This document shows, piece after piece, positions 27,701 through 39,600 of a stretch of 64,000 nucleotides of DNA (positions are counted from its first letter, which is position 1; each line of letters begins with the position of its first letter). The notes under the pieces were generated by a model, which had not been told where the DNA came from, made no database searches, and saw only the letters and a program-made list of their open reading frames with translations. Location: positions 53,141,122-53,205,121 of the forward strand of contig NW_024881282.1 in the NCBI RefSeq assembly GCF_018691265.1. Reading direction: 5' to 3'. The position numbers and the translations under genes are program-made. Origin of the DNA: Tyto alba (lineage: Eukaryota; Chordata; Aves; Strigiformes; Tytonidae).

Positions 27701-30582
27701 CACTAAGAGGATTAAGGGACTGGATCATCTCTCCTATGAGGAAAGGCTGGGACAGCCAGCCCTGTTCAGCCTGGAAAAGAGAAGGATCAGGGAGTATCTT
27801 GTCAATTTATACAAATACCTGAAGGGAGGGTACAAAGAGGATGGAGCCAGGCTCTTCTCAGTGCCCAGTGAGAGGACCAGAGACAATAGGCACAACCTGA
27901 AACACAGGAGGTTCTGTCCAAACATCAGGAAACAGTTTGGTTTGGGTTTGTTTGAGGCTGACAAAGCACTGACACTGATTGCCCAGAGAGGTTGAGGAGT
28001 CTCCTTCCTTGGAGGTATTAAAAAGCCATCTGGACACAGTCCTGGGCAACCTGTAGGTGACTCTGCTTGGGCAGGCGGGGTGGACCAGATGTCCCTTACA
28101 ACCTCAACCATTCTGTGGTTCTGTGATCTCTGCCACTCATGTACCACAGAAACATGTCTGAGAGACTTATTGGAGTGTGGGAAAAGAACATTTCACAAAA
28201 GAAAAAAGACTGCTAGGTGGATATAATGATTCACTGGAATTACAGATGAAAAATAAAATCATAGCAGTGTGAAGAAAACAATGGCGCTATAAGTCTTCCA
28301 TTTCCTTCCCCCCAATTTGTAAAGAGGAACAGTTTGGTTTAGAAAGACAGCAAAAAGAAAACAGGAAAAGGACATGAATCTGATGTACCAAAAATATATG
28401 GAACTACATATACTTTATAAAGCTTTAAAAATAGTCTTTCTATTAAAATTGTATTTTTAAAGCTGAGATTGTGTGACTCAGAGTTTTATAGAAAAGATGA
28501 ATACACATGCCTTTTTTTAGTCTGGGGAACTTCAAGTGTTGAAGAAAGCAACAAAGTAAGTTTAGCAAAATCCCACTGGACCCTTTCCTACAACACTAAC
28601 TCAGTGCAATTTCCCATTAATGGTGCACCCTATCATTCCACATTACTCCCGACTCTGAACTTCCCTAATTTAGGCAATTTGTTCCTTCCCCCATCAAATG
28701 TTGCTATGAGCATTCTTGTCAGCACTATCAACTTCATCTTCATAAGTATGACAGCCTACACTGGAGATTTGCTCTCCTTTCAGCTGATCTTCAGCTGTGG
28801 AGGCAGCTTCACCAATGCAATTCCTTGCAGCTGACAGAATGAAGCAATAACATCTGCACCACAATAAGTTACCTAAGCCTCAGGCACAAAGAGCACAACT
28901 ATTGAAAACATCATCTTTACCCACCTTCTCAGTCTCTCCAGCTCACCTATGAGGCTATCACTGACGAACGTAAACTATGAAAAATCCCCAGCACAACTGA
29001 AACTTAAAACTTCCAAATATTTGCTAAAACCCACTGATAATATTGATGTCATTCATCTCTCCTGAGAAACCCACAGGCAATATGTCCCACAAAGTGTACA
29101 GGTCTACCTACCTTTCTCCGCCATTCTTTCGGTATGCCTGTCGGCAATCTGGCCACTGCTTTGAGTGCATCATGCCACTAAAAGCAAAAGCATCCAAAAA
29201 TGTGTAAAATCCACCATCAGTTTAATGAAACAGTATAGCAACATTTACAACACTTGCAGCCACACATATTCATTTCATTTTACTGCACACATCTCAGAGT
29301 TTAACTGCTTAATCCACTCACAGGGAAAATATAGATTAATTACTTAATGAGATAACAAAATTTTAATATTCTAAAGAGTTATGAGATATCTGAGCAAACA
29401 ATGAAAGCCTATTGCGTTTTCCAAATACTAACGGAACAGCTCTTGATGCAATATTGCAAATTGAAAATAACATGCTGACACGATGACGATAGATGCACTT
29501 GTGAACAAGGGCAAGTACCTTGATTGAAGAGAACCCAGTCCTTCATAAACTCAAGAGAAAAATTAATAAAATTACCTGCTGAAAACCATTTTGACCTAAA
29601 GATGGTTCAAGAGTGAATTTCAATTTTGTATCAACCCCTAGAAACAAAAAGGAAAAAAATAATCACAGTCATTATTTTAATTTAGCTCAGAAGGAAAACA
29701 AAAACAAAACACGATTGAAATAAGAACACAAGATTTCAGCTACATGTTTCAACAACTACATTTCAACCTGTTTCTGCGAATTCCTGTTTTCACAGTGTAT
29801 TCAAGGCACATGGCAAGTAGTACATGGACAAAATGTTTTTAAAATGCAGTAATACCCTCTTTATTCTAATGATGTAGTTTGACACAACTCATTTCACTAA
29901 AAAATCATGTAGTTCACTATTCTACAAACTGTATTTATACACTGCAAACTATGATATGTATCCACACACACACACAAATATACAAACTGCTTCTTTCCAC
30001 CTATTTCAACTTCTTGACATTTAATCACTCAAAACTCATTTCTAAGTTTGGGGTGCTAAAATTATTTTGTTGCTCCGAATATCAAGTTTTTTATAATTCC
30101 TCAGAACATAAAGTACATTTGGTCAGTATTCTCATTTAAGCTTAGATTTTATCTTGGCCGTATGAGCAAATCATTTTAATTGTTATAAAACATGCCTGCT
30201 AATAGTCTATAAAATACATTATTACATAAAATACTAGGATCTCAAGTTTAGCCTACACTAGACTAGATCCTGATTGTAACACTGGAGCATGCCACAACAC
30301 GAAGAACGGTAACACCTTTACTTTGCTTTCGACCCCACGTTTTGAATGTACACGAGTCTTTGGTCCTTCAAATGCCGCTGTCCAGAGCTCAGGTGCTGAA
30401 CACGGTGCCGCATCGCATCCCCCCGTCCCCCCTCAAGTCTTCTGGCATAAAGGATAAATCCTTTATTTTTCCTCAGTAATTTAATACGATGTATTGCTCC
30501 ATATTTAAAATCATGTCAGGCATAGTTTCTTGTCTTTCTAGAATATCAAGCCAAACATTTTTACTATATATTTTAAAAGCCA

Positions 30583-30620
<38 letters not shown>

Positions 30621-33600
30621 AAAAAACACAAACCCAAACCACCAGATCTTAATCCTGCAGGGTTTTAAGTACATAAAATCCATGCTAATCAACTCACCAG
30701 TAATACTCTGTGCTTTGGAAGACTAAGACTGTGAGTATGACAGAAACCCAAAATGTAGCAGCATTTGCTAGTTATGAAATGTAAAATGCCTTTCAGCATT
30801 TGCATACTGAAGTGGTAATAAGTAATTTAAAAGCCTTACTGCATGATAAATATATATTTAGAGACAAAGCCTCCTCCTTCAAGGCTTTTTTTTTTTTTGG
30901 TGGAGGAAAAGGAAGAGAAAGAAAACTCACACAAAACCCAGTATTGTTTAGAGTTTTAGCATTTTAGACTTGTATCACTGAGACCTGGGGATGCTTGTCA
31001 GATGTAGAAAAATAAAAGCCTCAAACCATAACAGAAATGTCTTGAAAAACATTATAGGATTAACAGTTATTCATGGAAGCAACTGTTTATTAGTATTCTT
31101 CCCCATAACTCCATTGCACTCAGCAGGGACTCCTAACAGATAAATCTCTTCATAATAATTCAAAGCAATGTAACAATGCCAGTAACCTACTAAGATAATT
31201 GTATCACGCTTGCTGTAAATTTGAAAACGTGAGTCTCATTCTCAGGCAATCTAGTGGTAAGTACTGAAAACCCCTAATACATACAAGAAGATAGCATGAC
31301 CAAGAACTTCTTTTGATAGAGTGACAGATGTTGACATGTTATCTAACACTGCCTTGTAGCAAAGAAGCAATATCCTTCCAAAATATTTGTGTATTCATTT
31401 CTAGCTCAGCAGTCAAATATTAATCACTTCACAGTTTTCTAAGACTTAAAGATCCCTGTAATAACATCTCTCTTTGTCTTATGAGCTTCCTAAGAAAGAT
31501 GCAAGCAAAGACAGCCAAGTCTGCAAAAGATCAACTACAATAAGATACAACCTCAGAGTAAGGCAAAATTTACATGAACATCATGACCAAAGAGGTCACA
31601 CAGGGGCCCAGAGACCCGTCTCTCTTGATTAAATGAGGACGAAACAAAACCTTTGAACCTCCATCTACAGAAGTTTATTAGATCATGGCAGACAATTAAG
31701 ACAGGTGTGAAAATTACTAGAAATGAGAATAACGTGGTAACACCAGACTACACAACATGCTCTCTTCAGTATGGAAAGGAACATCTCAGTCAGGCCATAC
31801 ACTGTAACCTCTTATAGAAGCCACGGAGTTTGTGTCCCCTTATTTATTTCCAGTTAGAAATATTACCAAGATCAAATTATGTGATGGTTTTGTGACAGGG
31901 GAGAGGAAGAACCATGGTGAGTGAGCTACAGATCATATGGTTCCTCATTCCTATCCATTTTAAAGGATTTACATTTTCTGAAAACAAAAAAAATTATAAT
32001 CTTGTTCAATATAAAAATAAAGCAAGCAAGCAAGTAAAAAAAAGCTGCAATACAAACAATACAGGCAGAACAAGGAAGGCTATACCCACCCAGGAACTTC
32101 CCAGGGCATCTACAGGATGGCAATCAGCAAGATGGGAGTAGCATCTCATTGCCTGTTACTTATTTCTTGCACAAGAACCACCTTATTATGTGCATTTCTG
32201 CACTCTTCACTGAATTTGCCTTTGGATTTTAGAGCTTCAAGGAAATGAATGCCTATCCTGATTCCAACCTCTCCTGGTTTCCCAAACCCTCCTAACTCCA
32301 CTGTTCCCCTAACAAATCTCCCACCCCTGTGCATGGTACTTTTTTTTTCCTGCACTCAGTCCTGTTGTTTTAATCCTGTCCACTTTGCCTGGATCATCAA
32401 CAGCCTTTTCCCAGAGCCTTCTTCCACACACAGTCTCTTCTCCCTTACAGTTCCATTGTCTGCTACATCTTACTAGCAAATTCCTTAAATTGTGCATTCA
32501 GTTGCCTTTTCCCCACAAACTTAGATTCCCCGTCAGCTTCTTCCCCACTCAGTACCCCACACCCATCCAACCCTACCAAACCTTCTGCATCCATTTTCAC
32601 TGGATTTTCTCCTTTTTGTCAATCCTCCATCTCTGGGTCACATTTTTCTCCATTATGTAAACACATGCTCTTTGCAGAGATGACCCCTTGGGGCCTTACA
32701 GGAACTTTTCCTCCCAGCTTCTCTGCATGGACAGCCTGGCAGAAATGTACCGTATGCACAGCAACAGTTCCTACTCTCAGGGCTGTAGGCGTTGTCAACA
32801 CAACTCCGTCCTTTTACATCAAGACAGGCTACAGTGTCATTTAAGTATCACCTCCAGTTTATACACTTTCACCTGATGCTTCATACCTAAAAAGCATATT
32901 AACTCATGTAACTAGGAATGTGTCCGGAACACATATGAATGACGAGCTTCACAAATAGAAGCACACAAGAAGGTATGCATGTTTGGCACCAGACAAACTT
33001 CTGAAGGGTAGGGGAATGCCAAAATAGGGCATTGTTCAATGTCCTTGCAATCAGATCACCAGAAACCACTGCAGAGAAGCCATTTAAAAAAAAAAAAAAA
33101 GAAAGAAAGAAAACCCCACAAAACCCAGTCCTGTTAGCTTTTCCATGTAAAATACACAATGACACCTGACAACAAAAGGCAGCAAGAGGTAAGATTATAC
33201 CCCTAGGATTCCCAAACCCTAGCAGTCTTCCACTGCGTGACCAAAATGTATCACAGAACCACATAAAGAGCCAGGAGAGGGGAGTAAAATATTGTGGCCA
33301 GACAAGTACCTGGGTGAAGGAATCAAATCCCTATTCCTCAGCAACATTAAACCAAAGTATGGGGCAAAGTCTGGGATTTTTTCAGAAATACTAAACCAGA
33401 AAAAGCACAGGAAGATGATCTGTTCTGATGCACATATGTAAGCTATAAAGCCATAGCTTCAAGCTTACAAAGCACATCACTGTAGGTTCTTGGCTGTACT
33501 TAAAAGCAGCTGTTGAAACTTCTGCCATAGAAGGCCAATAAATATTTTATTGAAAATAAATGAGGAAGAAGGCCTAAAGCAGCTTTATGTGCAATAGGAG

Positions 33601-36600
33601 TCCAAGCTTGGGGAGAAAGTGGCAACATAAACTACCGCCTTATTGTTGCTTGTTGTTTCAGGAAGGTTCTTAGCCTTGCCTTGTAATTTATCTCTAACTG
33701 TAGGTTTTCATCTGCAAAATGAGAAATAAAAGTAATACTCTGAGTAACTCTGCATGAAATCACTTTTGTCAGGAGTCAGAGTCCACTACGATAAATCAAA
33801 GCACATCTAAAACCTGAAGTCTACATAAACTTCTCACTACAGACATCTGACACACAGTAAGAAAATTTCAGTCAGCTCACTTTTTAAGAGCTCGTTTGGT
33901 GCCCTGTCTCCATCACTCTTTGAAAGCATGCATCCTGAATGACGCTATTGTATTTACTTACATATGAACAATATGGGAACCCAAATCCAGTGGGATTTCC
34001 TAGTTTTAGGACTATGGCATTCATAGTTACAGTTCCGATCATCTCCCCATGTCTTTGTGGGAGTGCAAGTAAAAGAACGTCGTTATCTGGGATAGTAGAA
34101 GACTACTGTAGGAGCACGTGTCTGTGGGAATTACGAGTCAGGAAATCTCCTTGATAACAGCTGCCCCATAAACCTCTACCAGAATATATCTGAGACTTTA
34201 TGAATAATAGCATCTGAAACTCAACTGAAACACAGAAGCAGCCACCATTGTGTGCTTGACACACACACAGCTCATAGATTGGGAAACCAAATCTTACATA
34301 TTTCTGTGCATTGCTCTACATTTCAGTAGACCTCAGGCTTGCATGTTTTGTAAATGGCTACGATTAGGCTACAGATCAACAACATTTTAGCTACAAGTGT
34401 CAGTTCTAACATTGTAAATTGACTTTAAATTTGTAATACTTCATAAGGAAGCAACGGATCCAAAATTTTGATGGCAGGCAATTAGAATCTAGCGTTCAGT
34501 AATGATCACCCATCAGTGCTTCTGCTGAGAGCCCACCTCCCCAAAGCAAACACACTTTGTTGGCTGACCACCTGCTCCTTGAAAGATCTTGGTGCTGAAG
34601 CAGGATCCAGGAAAAAAAAAAAAAAAAAACAAAAAAAAAAAAACCCAAAACAGCCGCAGAGTCGATGCCTTCCTCCTCAGGAAAGGCCTGGTTGCGAATT
34701 TAGACAACACCCTACCGCAGACAAAGGCTGGGCGGGAGGAGGGGTCTCCGGCAAGCCGCGAGTTGGCAGGTTTAGCGGGAACGGTGCGGTGATGCCGAGG
34801 AGAGACCGCAGGGCCGCGGCGGCTCGGCCATGCCGGGGGCGGGGAGCGGGGGACGGGGAGCGGCTGGCGGAAAGCAGCGACGCCGCGGCCCGGGGCGGGG
34901 GGGTGAGGAGAGGGGAAGGGGGACAGCAGGAACCGGGCACAGCCACACGCTACAAAAGCGCTGCGAGGCGGCGACGCCGGACGGGAGGAGCGGGGAACGG
35001 AGATGGGAGCGGGGAGAGCAGGAGCCGCGCCCCGGGGAAGGCGGTAGCGCGCTGCCTCCCCTCAGGGCCCGCGGCCGCCTCCCGCCTCGGGCCGGGCCCG
35101 GCTCCCTCGCCCCCGCCCGCTCCCCGGCCCGTGGCTCTCGCAGGCCCCGCTCCCCGCCCCCGAAGCCGGCGCGGCCCGGGCAAAGACCCCCGCCGCGCCT
35201 CAGCCAGGCCGGCCCCCTCGCCGAGGCGCGGCCATTTGCCTCAGAGGCCGCCGCTCCCGGGGCGCAGACCCCGCCGCGCCTACCCGCGGCCCTCATCGCC
35301 CTCCGGCCGCGTCCTCCTCACCGAGGCGGCGGCCCCGGCCGCTCCCCGTCCCCGTTAAGCCGCTTAAGGGGATTGCAGCCGCCGCCTCGCCGCCCAGCCT
35401 GGGGCGAGGCGGGGGGGGGGGGGGGGAAGCGGGTTACCTGGCTCCAAGGTGCAGAGCAAGCGCGGCGCCGTCCGGGAGATGCAGCTGCGCTTCTTGAGGA
35501 CGTTGCTGAGGATGGTGCCCACGCCGCCGCCCGAGCTCTGCCGCTTCAGGCATCGCCCCCCGCGCCGCAGAGAGCCCGTCAGCCTGTCCTGCCGCATGGC
35601 GGCCCCCTCCCGCCGGGCGCCGGCTGCCAGCGCGACCCCGAAAGCTTCGCCCTAAGGCGGCGGGGCGGGGGGCATGGCGGGGCGGGGGGGCGCCCGGCCC
35701 GGCTGCGCGGCTCTCCCGGCTAGCGGGGATCTGCAGTGCAGAGACAGCAAAGTGGAAGTGCGGGAGAGAAGGGAGAGGACAAGGAGAGGGGAAAGAATAT
35801 AAAAAAAAAAAAAAAAAAAAAGGGGAGGAAATTAAAAAAAAAAAAAAAAAGGTGGGGGGGGGGGGAGTGGGAGAAAAGGGAAAAAAAAAAAAGGGAGTTG
35901 CTCCCGCCCACAATCCTAGCATCACTGCCTGAATAAACCAGCAGCCTCTCCTCCTCCAGCACCACCTGGGATGCTGCAGGCGAAGGGAAGCAGCAGCTCC
36001 GGTTAGAAATAAAGGGAGCCCAGGCGGCAGTGGTGGGGCTGAGGGGTGGCCAAGGGCTCCAGGACCGCTGCACAGCCCCCCCCGGCTGCACACACAGATC
36101 ACCCAACACGTGCAATACTGGCACGGCTCACTTGATCCCTGTTAACGGGGCAATACTGGAATTTCTGCTGAGAATAAAATGAGCTAAACATCTGAAGAGG
36201 GAAAATTCTCGGCTTTGCGTCCAGCAAAGAGACTTCTCACAAGAGATTCTGGCCCACATGTGTACATAGTCCTGCTGCCCCTTTCAAAAAGGTGTCCTGG
36301 GAAGGAGTCCAACAAGCGCTACCAGACCATGGAGCAAGGAGAGGCTGGCAGTTGGAACAGCATCTCGATGCCAGGGCAGGCTGGGGTCAGGTCCTGCAGC
36401 CAGAGGTGCTCAGGGACAGCCCCAGCAGCAGCAAGAGCAAGCAGGCTGCAGGGTTTCCCTGTTTCTGACTCCCCAGCACAGGGACTTTGAACATTCTCAA
36501 CTAGAATAACAGCCTTTTCTATGAATCTAAACTGCAGCTTCACTTATTACTAATGACATGCCATGCACTAAACAATTAAACTATTCAACAGCATTTCATC

Positions 36601-39600
36601 AGATGCATTTTTCCAGTGGTATTTGACCTAACAGCATCTTGAAAGGGTTTGATAAAGAATTTCAAACTAGTGGTTTGATTGACAAGAAGGAAGAGTATCT
36701 GAAATAATTATAGCTTTTACAATCTAAACCACTCAGCATTTCTTTGGAAGGAGAGCAGATTTATCACACCACGTTAGTTGGGCTCAAAGACCAAAAGTCT
36801 GAGTCTACCTGCCAACATCTGTAGTTTTGAAACAACAATTTGCTCCTTTATGGAAAAGATGTTTTTCACAGCCACATTACAAAGATAGGAGAAAACTGCC
36901 AATAGATAAGCAGCAAAGCCAATTATATAAAATATTCAAAATATAAAACTCAGAAACAAGCCTTTTTTTTAAAGATCAGTTATAGCTATCTTTAGAAGTT
37001 ACTGTTAAGTTTTCAGAGAAGCGTGATTTTTGATCATGCCTCTCTAAATATCGTTCAGTTTTGGAGAAAAGTCACTACATTTGAGCTGCTAGCTTGCAGC
37101 CTGAATAGATCATTAAGTCTGTGTGTCGGTGGTTCTTTTTTTAACAAAGGTGACACTTCCCTGCTGATATAGATGATGCAAATCACTTTAGTGCCAACTG
37201 AAGATGATGATTTAGTGGTTAAAGCATCAAATTTGGAATGAGTATCTCCCTAGGTGTACAGATTGTACCAACGGGACTGTAACAGAAACATTTAAATACC
37301 GAAATAACCATGTAATCTACTATTATTCTCTTCTTCCTTGAGCACCATACGCAAATAGCACCATATTGTTCTTGGATCATTTCAAGACTGGCTAACCCAA
37401 CACTACATGCCAATGCCCAAAGTGTCAGGAGCCATAGCCAAAATGTCAGGAACCACTCATTATCCATACAGTGAGAATCAGTCATCCCACTAAACTGAAC
37501 ATAATCACATTACCTTCAATTTTTAAACAATTACAAATTGGCTCTAAGACAGACATCAGTATTTAACTGATGAGGATAATCAGCTCTCAAAGTGAGAATC
37601 CAGCGTCCTCATTACTGCTATTTCTCCTACTTGTCACCTTGTCGCTCTGTAAGAAAACTAGAAACAATCAAGACAATCATTCTGTGACTTCTTGGGACAT
37701 GGCTACGTCCAAGGACCAGCATACCACTAAGAAGCTTTCCCGCATGCCAGCCAATTAATACAACATTACTCGTAAGGAAAAAATCCAAAAATGAACTTCA
37801 GGAGATAAAATTAAGAAGCCAAGCCATACTAATGGGTTTGATGACTCACTGGATCATTAGCACAAATGGATTTTAGAGGCACAGGTAAGCCTCCCATTAA
37901 GCATACATACATATACATATCTTAAGGGCAGGAGCCTAGCTTCTAGAAAAGTGGATGGCATTGGGTTTTAACCACTGATCAGGCAAAACCTCTAATTTGC
38001 CTGTGGCAAGATGTGTTCTGCACCACACCCTGGACTTGCAGACATCTAAGCATGATGCTGCATGTCAGCAGCTTGTATATATTTGCCATATTCACCACTG
38101 TTAAGCTGTACATAGTCTTCAAGGGAAATTTCAGATAAATCACCATAGTTCCCAGTTGGTGAAAACGTAACAAATTTGAACTCAAAGATGTCACCAGTCA
38201 TCATGAATCTAGTTTGATTCATCAATGCAGAGAGGTCTGGCCATGTCCACAAGCCCTCACCTGCAATTACTGACAAGACAGATGATGTTCAGATACATTT
38301 GGGGGGGGAAAGGAGGGGAATATCAAAGCATTTTGGCTAGCCCAGATATTTCAGCTCAAATCTGAGACTCCTTTTTCCCCCCCTGTAGTTTATTTATTTC
38401 CTCCCATATAACAGAGTCACTTTCTGCAAAACATTACCTCCTCACATTTGGTATCTCTGCAGCCACCACCACCTGCTAACCATGACTTTTTAAGGCCAGA
38501 ATATTCTTCATAAGAAATACTAGTTCACATATATCACTTGCTCAATTGTTATCATCAGCCTTACGGTGATCAGTCCTATCACTGTCAGGTTTGGACAAAA
38601 AGAAACCAACTCCATTTACCTTAAACCTCCCCATTTATTAGCCCACTTCTCTGTTGTCTGCACTGGGACAATAAGGCAAAAGACAGGCAGCTGGAAGGCA
38701 AGAACGAGCACTAGCAGATAGGGCTGTGACAGGAACAGCAGCAGAAACGGGGTCACAGACCAACTGCACTTTTAAAGAAAAGGACAAGTTTGTTTGCATG
38801 GAGCTTTAACTACCTAAACCCAGGATTACTGGAAGGCACGGTTCACTGGTTGTCTTCTGATGTGTGCAAGGAAGACTGAACATAATCAAAAGACTAAAAA
38901 TGGCACAACATCTTGAGCTGGGTCACTGTATTTCATGAACTCCACATCCTTCCCTTTATTTCAGAAAAGTGTAGTGACCTCCTGTAATTCAGATTCATAT
39001 CACAACATCCCAGCAAAACAGTGAAAGTTTGAGAAGAAAGCTTGTTTGCCACTCTTCTGGACACCTGAGCTAGCAAAAATACTTAAAGCAACATGTACTC
39101 ATGAAAAAAAATACATTGTAATAAATATATTGTGTGATAATACTGTAATATGTTCCATCCCAAAGCATTTTAGAAATTACGTTTAGGCAGCATCATTATA
39201 CCAGCTGCTGATACAGCAAATATCAGAAAGAAATAGGTATCAATAGGATGAGGGGAAATGTATTCTAACCACAAGGGAAAACCTGTTGTACTGACCACAT
39301 CGTAGGGCCATTGTCTGCTAAGCCCCAGAATTACATATACTATCTTTAAGAGCCCACAAAAACCAGAAAATGTAACCCCATTACTACTTGGCTTCAATAG
39401 CTCTACAGAGGTTAGCAGATCAAGAAATTTTAAGTCTGTACCAACACATGTTTGATGTGCATTCTAGTTCATCATGAGCTTCAAATGGAAGTATTTGACT
39501 TTCAAATTGCAGTGTATAAGAGAAAACGCATGGAATGAAATATGTCCACTTTGGAAGGAAGAAAGGATAAGGCAGTTTGAGATTCTCCCAGGAGACAAAA

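Larger units (their letters stand above)
29638..35437 (-). other. TBC1D30: TBC1D30 intron 2, part between exons 1B and 3
   Basis: This segment of about 5.8 kb serves as the first intron of the short isoform. It contains a 27-nt A run at 30591-30617, a T/C-rich stretch around 32.25-32.65 kb, and a second poly(A) tract at 34612-34643 next to the CpG island. No other exon or mobile element was recognised. Confidence 0.75.
34730..35730 (-). promoter_or_regulatory. TBC1D30: CpG island, TBC1D30 internal promoter (exon 1B)
   Basis: About 1 kb of very GC-rich, CpG-dense sequence surrounds exon 1B inside intron 2, in sharp contrast to the AT-rich flanks. GC boxes (GGGCGG or CCGCCC) cluster at 35655-35700, just upstream of the exon 1B start codon on the minus strand. 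No TATA box is evident. Long open frames run through the island on both strands because of its composition; they are not genes. Confidence 0.85.

Noticed and set aside
27495..27995. 166-codon open frame as a host gene
   Set aside because: Its peptide is the CR1 reverse-transcriptase C terminus, within a frameshifted repeat copy.
34516..35723. Open frames of 170-300 codons on both strands around exon 1B
   Set aside because: They arise from GC-rich, stop-poor sequence in a CpG island. They are Arg/Pro/Gly/Ala-rich with no recognisable domain, and only the exon 1B frame matches a known protein.
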